In this document: one piece after another, positions 7,139 through 16,043 of the stretch
Layout: each line of letters starts with the position of its first letter
Numbering within the stretch: the first letter of the stretch is position 1
Assembly (NCBI RefSeq): GCF_000009905.1
Contig: NC_006177.1
Coordinates: 1,488,001 to 1,552,000 of the forward strand
Direction of reading: 5' to 3'
DNA: 64,000 nucleotides
Origin: Symbiobacterium thermophilum IAM 14863
GTDB taxonomy: Bacteria; Bacillota; Sulfobacillia; Symbiobacteriales; Symbiobacteriaceae
Made by a program: the position numbers and the translations under genes
Notes under the pieces: model-generated
Told to the model about the DNA's origin: nothing
The model's database searches: none
What the model saw: only the letters and a program-made list of their open reading frames with translations

Positions 7139-8518
7139 ATGCCGCGTCCCAAGTCCGGGCCCCCGCGCACCGGCCGCGAGGCGGCCCTGCGCGCGCTCTA
7201 CGACGTCGACATCAAGGCAGCCTACGCGAACCTGGCCCTCGACCATCATCTCTCCCGCAGCCAGTTGGACGGGCGGGAGCGCGCCCTGGCCACGGAACTG
7301 GCCTACGGGGTGACCCGCCGCCGGGCCACCCTGGACTGGGCCATCGGCCAGGTGGCGGCAAGGCCCCTGGAGAAGATGGACCCCTGGGTGCGCAACATCC
7401 TCCGGGAAGCCGCCTATCAGATCCTCTACATGGACCGCATCCCCCCTGCCGCCGCCGTGGACCAGGCGGTGGAACTGGCGCGCCAGTACGGGCACGAAGG
7501 GGTGGCCAAGTTCGTCAACGGCGTGCTGCGCAACCTGATCCGCAGGCTGCCCGGGCTGCCGTGGCCGGACGAGGCCGCCGACCCCGTCCGGGCGCTGGCG
7601 GTGCAGCACTCTTACCCGGAGTGGCTGGTCGCCCAGTGGCTGGAGCGGTTCGGGCGGGGCGAGGCCGTGCGGCTGCTGGAGGCGGGCAACCAGGTTCCGC
7701 CCCTCACCGTCCGGGTCAACCGGCTGAAGGCGACCCGGGAGGAGGCGGCGGCTGCCCTGGCGGCGGAGGGGGTCCGCACCGAGCCCACCCGCCATTCGCC
7801 GCAGGGGCTGATCATCCAGGACCTCACGTCGGCCTCTTCGCTGGAGCGGCTGGAGGCGATGAAGCAGGGGCTGATCACCGTCCAGGACGAGTCGTCGATG
7901 CTGGCCGCGGCGGTGCTCAACCCACAGCCGGGCTGGATGGTGATCGACGTCGCCGCGGCCCCGGGGGGCAAGGCCACCCACCTGGCGGAGCTCATGGACA
8001 ACCGGGGGCGGGTGATCGCCCTGGACATCCATCCGCACAAGGTGGCGCTCATCGAGGAGAACGCGGAGCGGCTGGGCACGACCATCGTGGAAGCGGTCTG
8101 CCTGGATGCCCGCCGGGTGGGGGAGGCCATGCCGGAACGGGCCGACGCCGTCCTCTGCGACCTGCCCTGCTCCGGCCTGGGCACGCTGGCCAGGCGGCCG
8201 GACGCGCGGTGGCGGAAAAGCCCGGAGGACGTGGAGGCCCTGGTACCGATCCAGCGGGCCATCCTGGAGTCAGCGGCGAAGGCCCTGAAGCCGGGTGGCG
8301 TTCTGGTCTACTCCACCTGCACGATCCAGCCGAAGGAGAACGAGGAGCTGGTGGAGGGGTTCGTCGCCGACCACCCCGAGTTCCGGTTCGACCGCGTCTG
8401 GGACTACCTGCCCGGGACCATCTCCCCGGAAGGCCAGGCGGAGGGCTACGTGCAGCTCCTGCCCCACGTGCACGGGACGGACGGCTTCTTCATCGCCAGG
8501 ATGGTGAAAACTGGATAA
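7139..8518 (+). CDS. rsmB: 16S rRNA (cytosine-967 C5)-methyltransferase RsmB
   Basis: Methylates C967 of 16S rRNA. Residues 1-140 form the NusB-like RNA-binding domain. The rest is the SAM-dependent RNA m5C methyltransferase, with SAM-binding DVAAAPGGKATHL, motif IV CDLPCSGLGTLARRPDARW (catalytic PC) and motif VI YSTCTIQPKENE carrying the second catalytic Cys. Length of 459 residues is normal. ATG 7139 follows a GGAGGCGAG site. In related genomes it directly follows the YugP/fmt genes; here 3.5 kb of intron, repeats and small genes intervene. Confidence 0.96.
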   Translation: MPRPKSGPPRTGREAALRALYDVDIKAAYANLALDHHLSRSQLDGRERALATELAYGVTRRRATLDWAIGQVAARPLEKMDPWVRNILREAAYQILYMDRIPPAAAVDQAVELARQYGHEGVAKFVNGVLRNLIRRLPGLPWPDEAADPVRALAVQHSYPEWLVAQWLERFGRGEAVRLLEAGNQVPPLTVRVNRLKATREEAAAALAAEGVRTEPTRHSPQGLIIQDLTSASSLERLEAMKQGLITVQDESSMLAAAVLNPQPGWMVIDVAAAPGGKATHLAELMDNRGRVIALDIHPHKVALIEENAERLGTTIVEAVCLDARRVGEAMPERADAVLCDLPCSGLGTLARRPDARWRKSPEDVEALVPIQRAILESAAKALKPGGVLVYSTCTIQPKENEELVEGFVADHPEFRFDRVWDYLPGTISPEGQAEGYVQLLPHVHGTDGFFIARMVKTG

Positions 8519-8581
8519 AACCCCGGTTGAAACGGGCGCAGACCCCCGTTCCGTCCAAGAGGGCGGAAGGGGGTCATTGCG

Positions 8582-9373
8582 ATGCGAAATCACACGCGGA
8601 TGCTTCCCATCGCCGCCACGCTCCTGCTCGCGCTGCTCGCCGCCGGCTGCGCTGCCTCTCCGGGCGACCTGGCGAGCTTCGAGGATGCCGGGAGCAGGGA
8701 GATCGCGCATACCGGAGGCAGGGAGCCCGCAGGCGGCACGCTGGTCGACGGGGGCGGCAACGCCGCCGCCTGGGTCGATCCGGACGCCCTCCCGGCGTCG
8801 GGCGGCCGCCTGGCACAGGCAGTGGATCCCGACGCGCCCGTGTCGTCGGGCCAGCTCATGCCGGCGCCCGACGCCCCCATTCCGTCCCGGCCCGTCGGGT
8901 CCGGGAACGGCGGGGCTTCCGGCGGCGGGTCGTCGGGGATGGAGCCCGGCGTGATCTACCCCACGGCCCCGGCCGAGGGAGCGGGATCGAGCGGCTTCGC
9001 CGGTGAAGTCGGCGATCTCCGGTTGCTGTACTGCGGCGAGGACAAGTACGTTCACGGCCGCGGACGCGACCTGGATGCCCGCAAGTGCCTCTGGGACGCG
9101 TATCTTTCCAACCGGGCGGCGGCGTTCCGGACGGTGGCCTACACCATCGAGGGCGATCCGATCGCCTATGATCTGGACGCGCTGGGGCCGGACCGCATCC
9201 AGGTCCTGGTCGACAGCGAGGATCGATTCGGCGCCACGGGGGAGTTCCTGTATACGTGCACGGCCATGGAGTTCACCGATGACCTCGGCTTCGTCCTGAA
9301 GGGGTGCGCGCCCAACGAACCCGAGGGGAGCCGGGCCTTCCTGTCCGAGGAAGGGGAGCTGTACGTTCCCTGA
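8582..9373 (+). CDS. Putative lipoprotein of unknown function
   Basis: The first 21 residues form a lipoprotein signal: basic MRNHTR, hydrophobic LLLALLA and lipobox LAAGC with the modified Cys at 21. Residues 25-140 are Gly/Pro/Ala-rich and probably flexible. Residues 145-263 form a compact domain (GDLRLLYCGEDKYVHG..., with further Cys) that I cannot assign. ATG 8582 has a GGAAGGGGG site. It stands between rsmB and rlmN, where the conserved block normally has nothing, so it looks like a lineage-specific insertion. Located on the outer face of the membrane. Confidence 0.75.
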   Translation: MRNHTRMLPIAATLLLALLAAGCAASPGDLASFEDAGSREIAHTGGREPAGGTLVDGGGNAAAWVDPDALPASGGRLAQAVDPDAPVSSGQLMPAPDAPIPSRPVGSGNGGASGGGSSGMEPGVIYPTAPAEGAGSSGFAGEVGDLRLLYCGEDKYVHGRGRDLDARKCLWDAYLSNRAAAFRTVAYTIEGDPIAYDLDALGPDRIQVLVDSEDRFGATGEFLYTCTAMEFTDDLGFVLKGCAPNEPEGSRAFLSEEGELYVP

Positions 9374-9432
9374 CACCGGACGTGATGGGGAAGGGGCCGG
9401 CGAAACGGCAACCGAGAGCACGCATTGCGGCA

Positions 9433-9462
9433 GGCCGCGGGCGGCAGGCGCCCGCGGCCCTT
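9433..9462 (+). terminator. Terminator after the lipoprotein gene
   Basis: Perfect 11-bp GC stem GGCCGCGGGCG / CGCCCGCGGCC with a 5-base loop, followed by CTTT. It separates the rsmB-lipoprotein transcript from the next one. Confidence 0.75.
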
Positions 9463-9864
9463 TCGCGGAAGGGGGCAGGGTGCCACGTGGCTCTCCGGTC
9501 GGGGAGCCGCTGTCGGTGGGGGGCTCACCGTGGACCAGGAGCTGGCCGTTGTCGCCAGTGCGCCGCCCGCCCCCGGACTGCCGGCCGTTTGACGCCCTGC
9601 GGCTGCCGTGATAGATTCGAGCGTAGAATCCACGCATTGCGAAGATTGCACAACAAGGAGTATCCAACACGCAGCGTGCTCCCCGCCGTTCACCCCATGC
9701 CTTGCCGGACCGCGCAACCACTCTTTCGGTGGGGGAGGAGAACATGCTTGTGCCGCATGCAAGCGGAGGGGACGCACTGCGTCCAGGTGAACAGTGAGGA
9801 CGGCGGCGTGCTTCACGCCGCCGTCGCCGCCAGCGGTTGAGGCGGCCGGGGCTGCATGAAACGT
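9463..9864. other. 400-bp gap without a recognisable gene; contains a strong hairpin
   Basis: Open frames here are short and of atypical composition. A perfect 12-bp stem GACGGCGGCGTG / CACGCCGCCGTC with a 3-base loop stands at 9799-9825, without a T-run. A small inverted repeat GATTC/GAATC occurs near 9611-9627. I see no tRNA or known riboswitch. It may hold an unrecognised structured RNA or simply a decayed gene. Confidence 0.4.
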
Positions 9865-9893
9865 TTGCCCAACCGCTGCCCGCGGGGTAAACT
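9865..9893 (+). promoter_or_regulatory. Promoter of the rlmN-stp-prkC operon
   Basis: TTGCCC (9865-9870), a 17-bp spacer and TAAACT (9888-9893), about 50 bases ahead of the rlmN start. A good sigma A-type match. Confidence 0.6.
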
Positions 9894-9944
9894 CAAAGGT
9901 AGGCCCTGTCTCCAGTGGAATCATTTCGAACAGGAGGACCCCGA

Positions 9945-11060
9945 GTGCAGGAATCCGGCTATGTGCCGCTGAAAATCGCCGACCCGGCCCTGCTCTTCGC
10001 CGAGCTCGGCCGGCAGCCCCTCCCGGGTATGAGCCTGGAGGAGATGGCCGACCTGATGGCGGACCTGGGCGAGCCCCGGTTCCGCGCCAAGCAGCTCTTC
10101 CAGTGGGTCTACCAGAAGGGGGTCAAGGACTTCGACGCCATGACCAACCTGCCGGCCCGGCTGCGGCAGCACCTGGCCGGCACGACCATGCTGCGGCTGC
10201 TGGAGAAGGAGACCGAGCAGCACGACCGGCGTACGGGCACCACCAAGTACCTGTTCCGCCTGGCCGACGGGTCGCAGGTGGAGTCGGTGCTGATGCGCCA
10301 GTCGTGGGGCAACTCGGTCTGCGTGACCACGCAGGTCGGCTGCCGGATGGGCTGCACCTTCTGCGCCTCCACGGTGGGCGGGCTGGTGCGGAACCTGACG
10401 GCGGGCGAAATCGTCGATCAGATTGTCATGATGCAGCGGGAGCTGCCCCAAGGCGAGCGGATCAGCACCGTCGTGCTGATGGGCTCGGGCGAGCCCCTGG
10501 AGAACTATGACCACGTGCTGAAGGCCGTGCGGCTGGTGCACGACCCCGAGGGGCTCAACATCGGCTACCGGCACATCACCATCTCCACGTCGGGCATCGT
10601 CCCGGGCATGCGGCGGCTGGCGGAGGAGGGGCTTCCAATCACGCTGGCGCTGTCGCTGCACGCCCCGACCGACGAGCTGCGCCGGCAGCTGATGCCCGTG
10701 GCCCGCATCTGGCCCCTCGCCGAGGTGCTCGCGGCGGCCCGGGAGTACGGCGAGAAGACCGGTCGGCGCGTCACCTACGAGTACATCCTCATCGAGGGCG
10801 TCAACGACGGCCCGGAGGAGGCGCGGCAGCTGGCCCGCCTCCTGAAAGGGGCCCTGGCGCACGTGAACCTCATTCCGATGAACCCGGTGGCGGAGCGGCC
10901 CCAGTACCGGCGGCCCGGTCCGGAGCGCGTCAACCGGTTCAAGGAGATCCTGGAGTCCAACGGCATTGCCACCACGGTGCGGCGGGAGATGGGCGGTGAG
11001 ATCGACGCCGCCTGCGGCCAGCTGCGAAACCGTGCGCAGCGCAAGCATATGGGGAGATGA
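9945..11060 (+). CDS. rlmN: Dual-specificity 23S rRNA/tRNA adenine C2-methyltransferase RlmN
   Basis: Radical SAM enzyme that methylates C2 of A2503 in 23S rRNA and A37 in some tRNAs. The CxxxCxxC iron-sulfur motif is seen in CRMGCTFCAST; GSGEPLENYD, the HITISTSG stretch and a C-terminal Cys in DAACGQL are also characteristic. GTG 9945 has AGGAGG 8 bases upstream, giving 371 residues, slightly longer than usual at the N terminus. Followed within 10 bp by the PP2C gene, as in Bacillus. Confidence 0.96.
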   Translation: MQESGYVPLKIADPALLFAELGRQPLPGMSLEEMADLMADLGEPRFRAKQLFQWVYQKGVKDFDAMTNLPARLRQHLAGTTMLRLLEKETEQHDRRTGTTKYLFRLADGSQVESVLMRQSWGNSVCVTTQVGCRMGCTFCASTVGGLVRNLTAGEIVDQIVMMQRELPQGERISTVVLMGSGEPLENYDHVLKAVRLVHDPEGLNIGYRHITISTSGIVPGMRRLAEEGLPITLALSLHAPTDELRRQLMPVARIWPLAEVLAAAREYGEKTGRRVTYEYILIEGVNDGPEEARQLARLLKGALAHVNLIPMNPVAERPQYRRPGPERVNRFKEILESNGIATTVRREMGGEIDAACGQLRNRAQRKHMGR

Positions 11061-11067
11061 GATCACC

Positions 11068-11814
11068 GTGAGGCTGGTGTACGGCGAGCGGACCGATCCC
11101 GGCAGAGTGCGGCCGAGCAACCAGGACGCCTACCTGTTCGAGCCGCTGTCGGTACCGGGCGGCGGCGCCCTCCTGGCGGTGGCGGACGGCATGGGCGGCT
11201 ACGACGGCGGCGAGGTCGCCTCGCGCCTCGCCATCCAGACGCTGCGCGCCTACGTGCCCCCCCGGGTGGAGGCGTGGGTGCGGGAGGGCTCCGTGGGCGA
11301 GGGGCTGGTCGAGGCGATCCATGAGGCGAACCACGCCATCCTGCAGGAGCAGATGGCCCGCGCGGAGCTGGCGCACATGGGCACGACGGTCACGGCGGTC
11401 GTCGTCATGGGGCCGCGCCTGTACGTCGGCCACGTGGGCGACAGCAAGGCGTTCCTCGTCGGTCCCCGGGAGGCCCGCCAGATCACCTCGGACCACAACG
11501 TGCCCGGGGAGCTGCTCCAGAGCGGCCACCTCACCCGGGAGGAGGCAGCCAACCATCCGCAGCGGCACGTGCTCACCCGCGCTCTGGGCGTCCGGCCGGA
11601 CCTGCCGGTGGAGCAGCGGGAACTGGAGTGGGCCGTGGGCGATCTGCTGCTGCTTTGCACCGACGGCCTCTCCAACCTGGTCGCGCTGGAGGAGATCCGC
11701 GAAGCCGCACTCCGGCTCGAACCCGACGCCCTGGCAGAGTGGCTGGTCAACCTGGCCAACAGCCGCGGAGGCTACGACAACATCACTGTGCTTGCCGCCA
11801 GGTGGGAGGGATAA
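11068..11814 (+). CDS. prpC: PP2C-type protein serine/threonine phosphatase
   Basis: Metal-dependent phosphatase that opposes the kinase encoded immediately downstream. PP2C motifs are in order: GRVRPSNQD (metal Asp), ADGMGGYDGGE, GTTVTAVV, HVGDSKAF, LCTDGLSN and GGYDNITV. Length is 248 residues. GTG 11068 lies 7 bases after the rlmN stop, with GGGGAGA upstream. Pairing with the PASTA kinase is conserved and suggests control of cell-wall growth, translation GTPases and germination. Confidence 0.95.
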   Translation: MRLVYGERTDPGRVRPSNQDAYLFEPLSVPGGGALLAVADGMGGYDGGEVASRLAIQTLRAYVPPRVEAWVREGSVGEGLVEAIHEANHAILQEQMARAELAHMGTTVTAVVVMGPRLYVGHVGDSKAFLVGPREARQITSDHNVPGELLQSGHLTREEAANHPQRHVLTRALGVRPDLPVEQRELEWAVGDLLLLCTDGLSNLVALEEIREAALRLEPDALAEWLVNLANSRGGYDNITVLAARWEG

Positions 11815-11820
11815 CGGTCC

Positions 11821-13713
11821 TTGATCGGCACAATTCTCGGCAACCGCTACAGAATCGAGGAGCGCATCGGCGGCGGCGGCATGGCCGTGGTCTTCCGGGC
11901 CACGGACCTGCAACTGGGCCGGGAGGTCGCGGTGAAGACCCTCCGCGGCCAGTTCGGCGCGGACGACGAGTTCGTGCGCCGCTTCCGGCGCGAGGCGCAC
12001 AACGCCGCCAGCCTTTCCCACCCCAACATCGTCCAGACCTACGACGTGGGGGAGGACGGCGGCGTCCACTACATCGTGATGGAACTGGTCACGGGCAAGA
12101 CCCTGAAGGCGCTGATCCAGGAGCAGGGGCCGCTGCCGCCGGGCGACGCGGCGCGCATCGGCATCGCGATCGCCGACGCCCTGGCCCACGCCCACGCCCA
12201 GGGGATCGTACACCGGGACATCAAGCCCCACAACATCCTGCTGGGGCAGGACGGGCGGGTGAAGGTGGCCGACTTCGGCATCGCCCGGGCAGTCACCACC
12301 GACACCCTCACCCGCACCGGCTCGTGGATGGGCTCGGCCCACTACTTCAGCCCCGAGCAGGCCGACGGCCAGCCGGCGTCCGCCAAGTCGGACCTGTACT
12401 CGCTGGGCGTCGTCCTCTACGAGATGGTGACGGGCACCGTGCCCTTCCAGGGCGAGAGTCCGATCACCGTCGCTCTGAAGCACCTGAGGGAGCGGGTGGA
12501 CCCGCCGTCGCACCTGAACCCAGAGGTGCCGGTGGAGCTGGACGAGATCATCCTGCGGGCGATGGAGAAGGAGCCCGAGGACCGCTTCGACAGCGCGGTG
12601 GAGATGCGGGACGCCCTGGCGGACTTCCTGCAGCTTCACCTGGAGGGCCGGACCCACATGCCGAGCGGGGACTTCCCCACGATGGACGTGCGGGCCGCCC
12701 GCGCCCGGTCGGCCGGCCAGCGGCGGGAGCGGGGACGGGCCAAGCGGCAGCGGGATCCCGAAACGGCCCGCAGGCGGGCCCGCATCCGGAACATCGTCAT
12801 CGTCTCCGCCGTGGTGCTGGTGCTGCTGGGCGGCTTGGGGGCGGGCGGCTGGGCCCTGTGGAAGTTCCTGGACGTACCTGAGGTCCAGGTGCCGCCCATT
12901 GTCGGGGTGCACATCACCCAGGCCGAGGAGATGCTGGCTGCGGCGAAGCTGCAGCGGGCCATCGTCTCGGAGCGGCACAGCGACCTGGAGCAGCTGTACA
13001 TCATCGAGGCCCGGCCCGAGCCCGGGTCCTGGGTGAAGGAAGGCGCCGTGATCGAGCTGGTGGTCTCGAAGGGGCCGGAGATCGTGGAGCTGCCCGACGT
13101 GGTGGGCATGAACCTCGACCAGGCCCGGGCCCGCCTGAAGAGCGAGCGGTTCGGGGTCGGCGAGATCAAGGAGCAGATCTCGAACCGGCCCGCAGGCGAG
13201 GTCATCGCCCAGGCGCCGCCGGCCCGCACGCCGCTGAAGGTCGGTTCCACCGTCACCCTCACGGTCTCCCTGGGGCCGCTGAAGGTGCCGGACGTGGCGG
13301 GCATGGCGTTGGACGACGCCCGCAAGGCCATCACCGACGCGGGGCTGGTGCCCGGCAGCGTCACGGAGCGGCCGGACGCCCAACCGGCGGGCACGGTGCT
13401 GGCCACCGTTCCGGCCGAGGGGAGCCAGGTGGAGCCTGGGCAGCGGGTGGACCTGGTGGTCTCCTCCGGACCGGAGCTGCTGGGGACCGAGTTCAGCAAG
13501 GAGCTGATCGTGCCGGGACCGTCGACGCAGAAGGTCCGGTTCCAGGTGGTGCTGATCGATCAGATCGACGGCGCCGAGGAGCCGCGCGTGCTGGTGGATG
13601 AGGAGCTGGAGGGCGGCCAGCGCGTCGTCGTTTCGGACAAGTTCTACGGCAGCGACGCCTACCTGATCATCAGCGTCAACGGCGTGGAGGCAGGCTGGGT
13701 GGAGCTGCCCTGA
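11821..13713 (+). CDS. prkC: PASTA-domain serine/threonine protein kinase
   Basis: Membrane kinase that senses peptidoglycan fragments. Residues 1-275 are the kinase domain: GGGGMAVVF glycine loop, VAVKTL lysine, HRDIKPHN catalytic loop, DFGIA, and the PEQADGQPA segment. A basic stretch and one transmembrane helix (about 322-345) follow. Three PASTA repeats come outside the cell (about 355-420, 421-490, 491-555), and a C-terminal beta-rich domain of about 75 residues. In Bacillus the homologue triggers spore germination. It starts at TTG 11821, 6 bases after the phosphatase gene. Length 630 residues. Confidence 0.95.
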   Translation: MIGTILGNRYRIEERIGGGGMAVVFRATDLQLGREVAVKTLRGQFGADDEFVRRFRREAHNAASLSHPNIVQTYDVGEDGGVHYIVMELVTGKTLKALIQEQGPLPPGDAARIGIAIADALAHAHAQGIVHRDIKPHNILLGQDGRVKVADFGIARAVTTDTLTRTGSWMGSAHYFSPEQADGQPASAKSDLYSLGVVLYEMVTGTVPFQGESPITVALKHLRERVDPPSHLNPEVPVELDEIILRAMEKEPEDRFDSAVEMRDALADFLQLHLEGRTHMPSGDFPTMDVRAARARSAGQRRERGRAKRQRDPETARRRARIRNIVIVSAVVLVLLGGLGAGGWALWKFLDVPEVQVPPIVGVHITQAEEMLAAAKLQRAIVSERHSDLEQLYIIEARPEPGSWVKEGAVIELVVSKGPEIVELPDVVGMNLDQARARLKSERFGVGEIKEQISNRPAGEVIAQAPPARTPLKVGSTVTLTVSLGPLKVPDVAGMALDDARKAITDAGLVPGSVTERPDAQPAGTVLATVPAEGSQVEPGQRVDLVVSSGPELLGTEFSKELIVPGPSTQKVRFQVVLIDQIDGAEEPRVLVDEELEGGQRVVVSDKFYGSDAYLIISVNGVEAGWVELP

Positions 13714-13733
13714 CAAAGAGGTGGGGTCGAAGT

Positions 13734-14612
13734 GTGCCGGTAGGTCAGGTGATCCGATCGCATTCGAACATCTACTACGTGCTGGTGGACGGCCGTGAGG
13801 TGGAGTGCCGCCCCCGGGGCAAGTTCCGGCTGGACAGGCTGCAGGTGCGGGCCGGCGACGAGGTTGAGGTCACGCTCGCGCCCGACGGGGAGGGGCGCAT
13901 CGAGAAGGTGCTGCCCCGCCGCAACTGCCTGGAGCGCCCGCCGGTGGCCAACGTGGACCAGTGCCTGGTGGTCTTCACCCTCGTCGAGCCCGAGGCCGAC
14001 TACCTCTTCCTCGACCGGGTGCTGGTGCACGTGGAGCAGGCCGGGGTCGAGCCGCTGATCCTGCTCAACAAGATCGACCTGGTGGAGGAAGCGGATGTCG
14101 CCGCCTTCGTCCGGCTCTACGGCGACCTGGTGGGGTACCGGGTGCTGCCGATCTCGGCCGCCGAGGGCCGGGGACTGGACGAGCTCAGGCGCCACCTGGC
14201 GGGCAAGACGTCGGTGCTGGCAGGCCACTCGGGGGTGGGCAAGTCCCGGCTGGTCCGGGCGCTGGAGCCCCAGCGGGCGGACGTGCGCATCGGGGATCTG
14301 TCCGCCAAGTCGCGCAAGGGTCGGCACACCACGCGCCACGTGGAGCTCATCCCGCTCACGGGCGGGGGCCTGCTGGCCGACGCGCCGGGCTTCACGTACC
14401 TGGAGTTTCAGGACATCGACAAGTGGACGCTCCGCGACTGCTTCCGGGAGTTCGCCCGTTACCAGGCGGAGTGCCGGTACGCGGACTGCCTGCACCGCAA
14501 GGAGCCCGACTGCGCGGTGCGGGATGCGGTGGAGGCGGGGGCGATTCCGGAGAGCCGCCATCGCAATTACCTGATGTTCCTCGACGAAGTAGAGGCCATG
14601 AAGAGGTGGTAG
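13734..14612 (+). CDS. rsgA: Ribosome small subunit-dependent GTPase RsgA
   Basis: Circularly permuted GTPase that checks 30S subunit maturation. An N-terminal OB fold (residues 1-65) is followed by G motifs in permuted order: NKID (G4), GHSGVGKS (G1), the TTRH region (G2) and DAPGF (G3), then a C-terminal zinc domain with Cys and His in CRYADCLHRKEPDC. Start GTG 13734, 292 residues. Its stop overlaps the rpe start by one base, indicating coupled translation. Confidence 0.95.
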   Translation: MPVGQVIRSHSNIYYVLVDGREVECRPRGKFRLDRLQVRAGDEVEVTLAPDGEGRIEKVLPRRNCLERPPVANVDQCLVVFTLVEPEADYLFLDRVLVHVEQAGVEPLILLNKIDLVEEADVAAFVRLYGDLVGYRVLPISAAEGRGLDELRRHLAGKTSVLAGHSGVGKSRLVRALEPQRADVRIGDLSAKSRKGRHTTRHVELIPLTGGGLLADAPGFTYLEFQDIDKWTLRDCFREFARYQAECRYADCLHRKEPDCAVRDAVEAGAIPESRHRNYLMFLDEVEAMKRW

Positions 14613-15298
14613 TGCCCGTGTTCGAACCCAGGCGCTTGAAGGTTGCCCCGTCCCTGCTTTCCGCTGACTTCGCGGCGCTGGGCGCGGAACTGGCCGCCAT
14701 CGAGGCGGCGGGAGCCGATTGGGCTCACCTGGACGTGATGGACGGCCACTTCGTGCCCAACATCACCTTTGGTCCGCCCGTCATCGCCAAGCTGCGGCCG
14801 CGGTCGAAGCTCTTCTTCGACGCGCACCTGATGATCCGCCATCCCGAGCGGTACATCGGCGACTTCGTCAAGGCGGGGGCGGACCTGATCACCGTCCACG
14901 CTGAAGCCTGCGACCACCTGCACCGGGTGCTGGGCCAGATCCGGGAGGCCGGCGTGAAGGCCGGCGTCGCCCTCAACCCCCACACGCCCGTGAGCGTGCT
15001 GGCCCACGTGCTGGACATGGTGGACCTGGTGCTGATCATGACCGTCAACCCGGGCTTCGGCGGCCAGCGCTTCATCGACGCGTGTCTGCCCAAGGTCCGG
15101 CAGGCCAGAGCGATGCTGGCCGAGGCCGGGCTGGCCGACCGGGTGGAGATCCAGGTGGACGGCGGGGTCGACCCGCACACCGCCCCCCGGTGCGTGGAAG
15201 CGGGGGCGACGGTGTTGGTGGCGGGGACGGCGGTGTTTGGCAAGGATGACTATGCGGCGGCCATCGCCGCCCTGCGGGGACAGCCGAGCGCCGACTGA
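14612..15298 (+). CDS. rpe: Ribulose-phosphate 3-epimerase
   Basis: Interconverts ribulose-5-phosphate and xylulose-5-phosphate in the pentose phosphate pathway. TIM-barrel signatures are LSADFAALG, the metal-binding HLDVMDGHFVPN, DAHLMI, MTVNPGFGGQ and QVDGGV. Length is 228 residues from GTG 14612; a second GTG at 14618 is possible. It is in its conserved position after rsgA. Confidence 0.96.
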   Translation: MPVFEPRRLKVAPSLLSADFAALGAELAAIEAAGADWAHLDVMDGHFVPNITFGPPVIAKLRPRSKLFFDAHLMIRHPERYIGDFVKAGADLITVHAEACDHLHRVLGQIREAGVKAGVALNPHTPVSVLAHVLDMVDLVLIMTVNPGFGGQRFIDACLPKVRQARAMLAEAGLADRVEIQVDGGVDPHTAPRCVEAGATVLVAGTAVFGKDDYAAAIAALRGQPSAD

Positions 15299-15318
15299 GA
15301 CAAAGGAGGTTGCATAGC

Positions 15319-15750
15319 ATGGCGGCCGGCCAGTACGTGATCTTCCGTCTCGATGAGCAACTCTACGGTGCGGACATCGCGGTCGTGCGCGAGGTGAGCT
15401 ACCTGGCCCCGGTCACGCGCCTGCCCAACACCCCCCACTTCGTGGAAGGCGTGATCGACCTGCGGGGCGAGGTCATGCCGGTGATCGACCTGCGCAAGCG
15501 GCTGGGGCTGCCGTCCCGGCCGGCGGACGGCGACAGCCGCATCATGATCCTCACCGTCGGCGGCGTCACGGCTGCGCTGGTCGTGGACGGCGTGGAGCAG
15601 GTGGCGACCATCGCAGACGAGGCCGTCAGCCTGCCCGACGACAGCCTGACGGTGGTCGGGCAGGATTACGTGTACGGCGTCGCCCGGATGAACGGTCGGC
15701 TGGTGGTGCTGATCGACCTGTCCCGGATGCTCTCCATCGCGGTGGCCTGA
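15319..15750 (+). CDS. cheW: CheW-like chemotaxis coupling protein
   Basis: A single CheW domain of 143 residues. Features include the beta-barrel start YVIFRLDEQLYGADI, GVIDLRGEVMPVIDLRKRLGL (the conserved receptor/kinase-binding stretch) and GVARMNGRLVVLIDL near the end. ATG 15319 has an excellent AAAGGAGGT 8 bases upstream. No other chemotaxis gene is in the window, so it is an orphan here. It occupies the place of thiN in the Bacillus block. It may couple receptors to CheA encoded elsewhere. Confidence 0.92.
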   Translation: MAAGQYVIFRLDEQLYGADIAVVREVSYLAPVTRLPNTPHFVEGVIDLRGEVMPVIDLRKRLGLPSRPADGDSRIMILTVGGVTAALVVDGVEQVATIADEAVSLPDDSLTVVGQDYVYGVARMNGRLVVLIDLSRMLSIAVA

Positions 15751-15846
15751 GTTCATGGTCCCGCTCCCGTTTCCGGAGGCAAGTTTTCCCCCCTGCCTAC
15801 GTATGTTGGGGGAAGAACGGGTTCGCCGGGACGGGGAGGGGTCGCC

Positions 15847-16014
15847 GTGCGGGTGAGGCTGGGCAGGCGGAGGCCGCCGCGCAGGACCTTGGTGGGCTTC
15901 GTGCTGATCCTGGCGGGTGTCTCGATCGTGCTCACCGCCTTGCCTGGCTTCGTCTACGCCGCGGTGATCGGCGGACTGATCGCCTACATCGGCTACACGT
16001 TGATCGGCCGGTGA
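15847..16014 (+). CDS. Small two-helix membrane protein
   Basis: A 55-residue protein from GTG 15847 with GGGAGGGG just upstream. A basic N terminus (RVRLGRRRPPR) leads into two short hydrophobic segments, LVGFVLILAGVSIVL and AAVIGGLIAYIGYTLI, with the turn at LPGF. The pattern resembles short uncharacterised membrane proteins of clostridia. An inverted repeat TTCCCCC/GGGGGAA (15786-15792, 15808-15814) lies in its upstream region. Function unknown; its position directly before the spoVM-like gene may hint at a sporulation role. Confidence 0.6.
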   Translation: MRVRLGRRRPPRRTLVGFVLILAGVSIVLTALPGFVYAAVIGGLIAYIGYTLIGR

Positions 16015-16043
16015 GCCATGGGACAGGGAAGGGGGGCACCTGT

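Noticed and set aside
6736-7170. Minus-strand Pro/Ser-rich protein over the GGCGAA tract
   Set aside because: It is low complexity from a microsatellite and overlaps the rsmB start region. No ribosome site or recognisable domain.
10939-13716. A 925-codon minus-strand open frame opposite rlmN, the phosphatase and the kinase
   Set aside because: High GC leaves antisense frames open. The translation is His/Arg/Gly/Pro-rich without domains and lies opposite three well-conserved genes.
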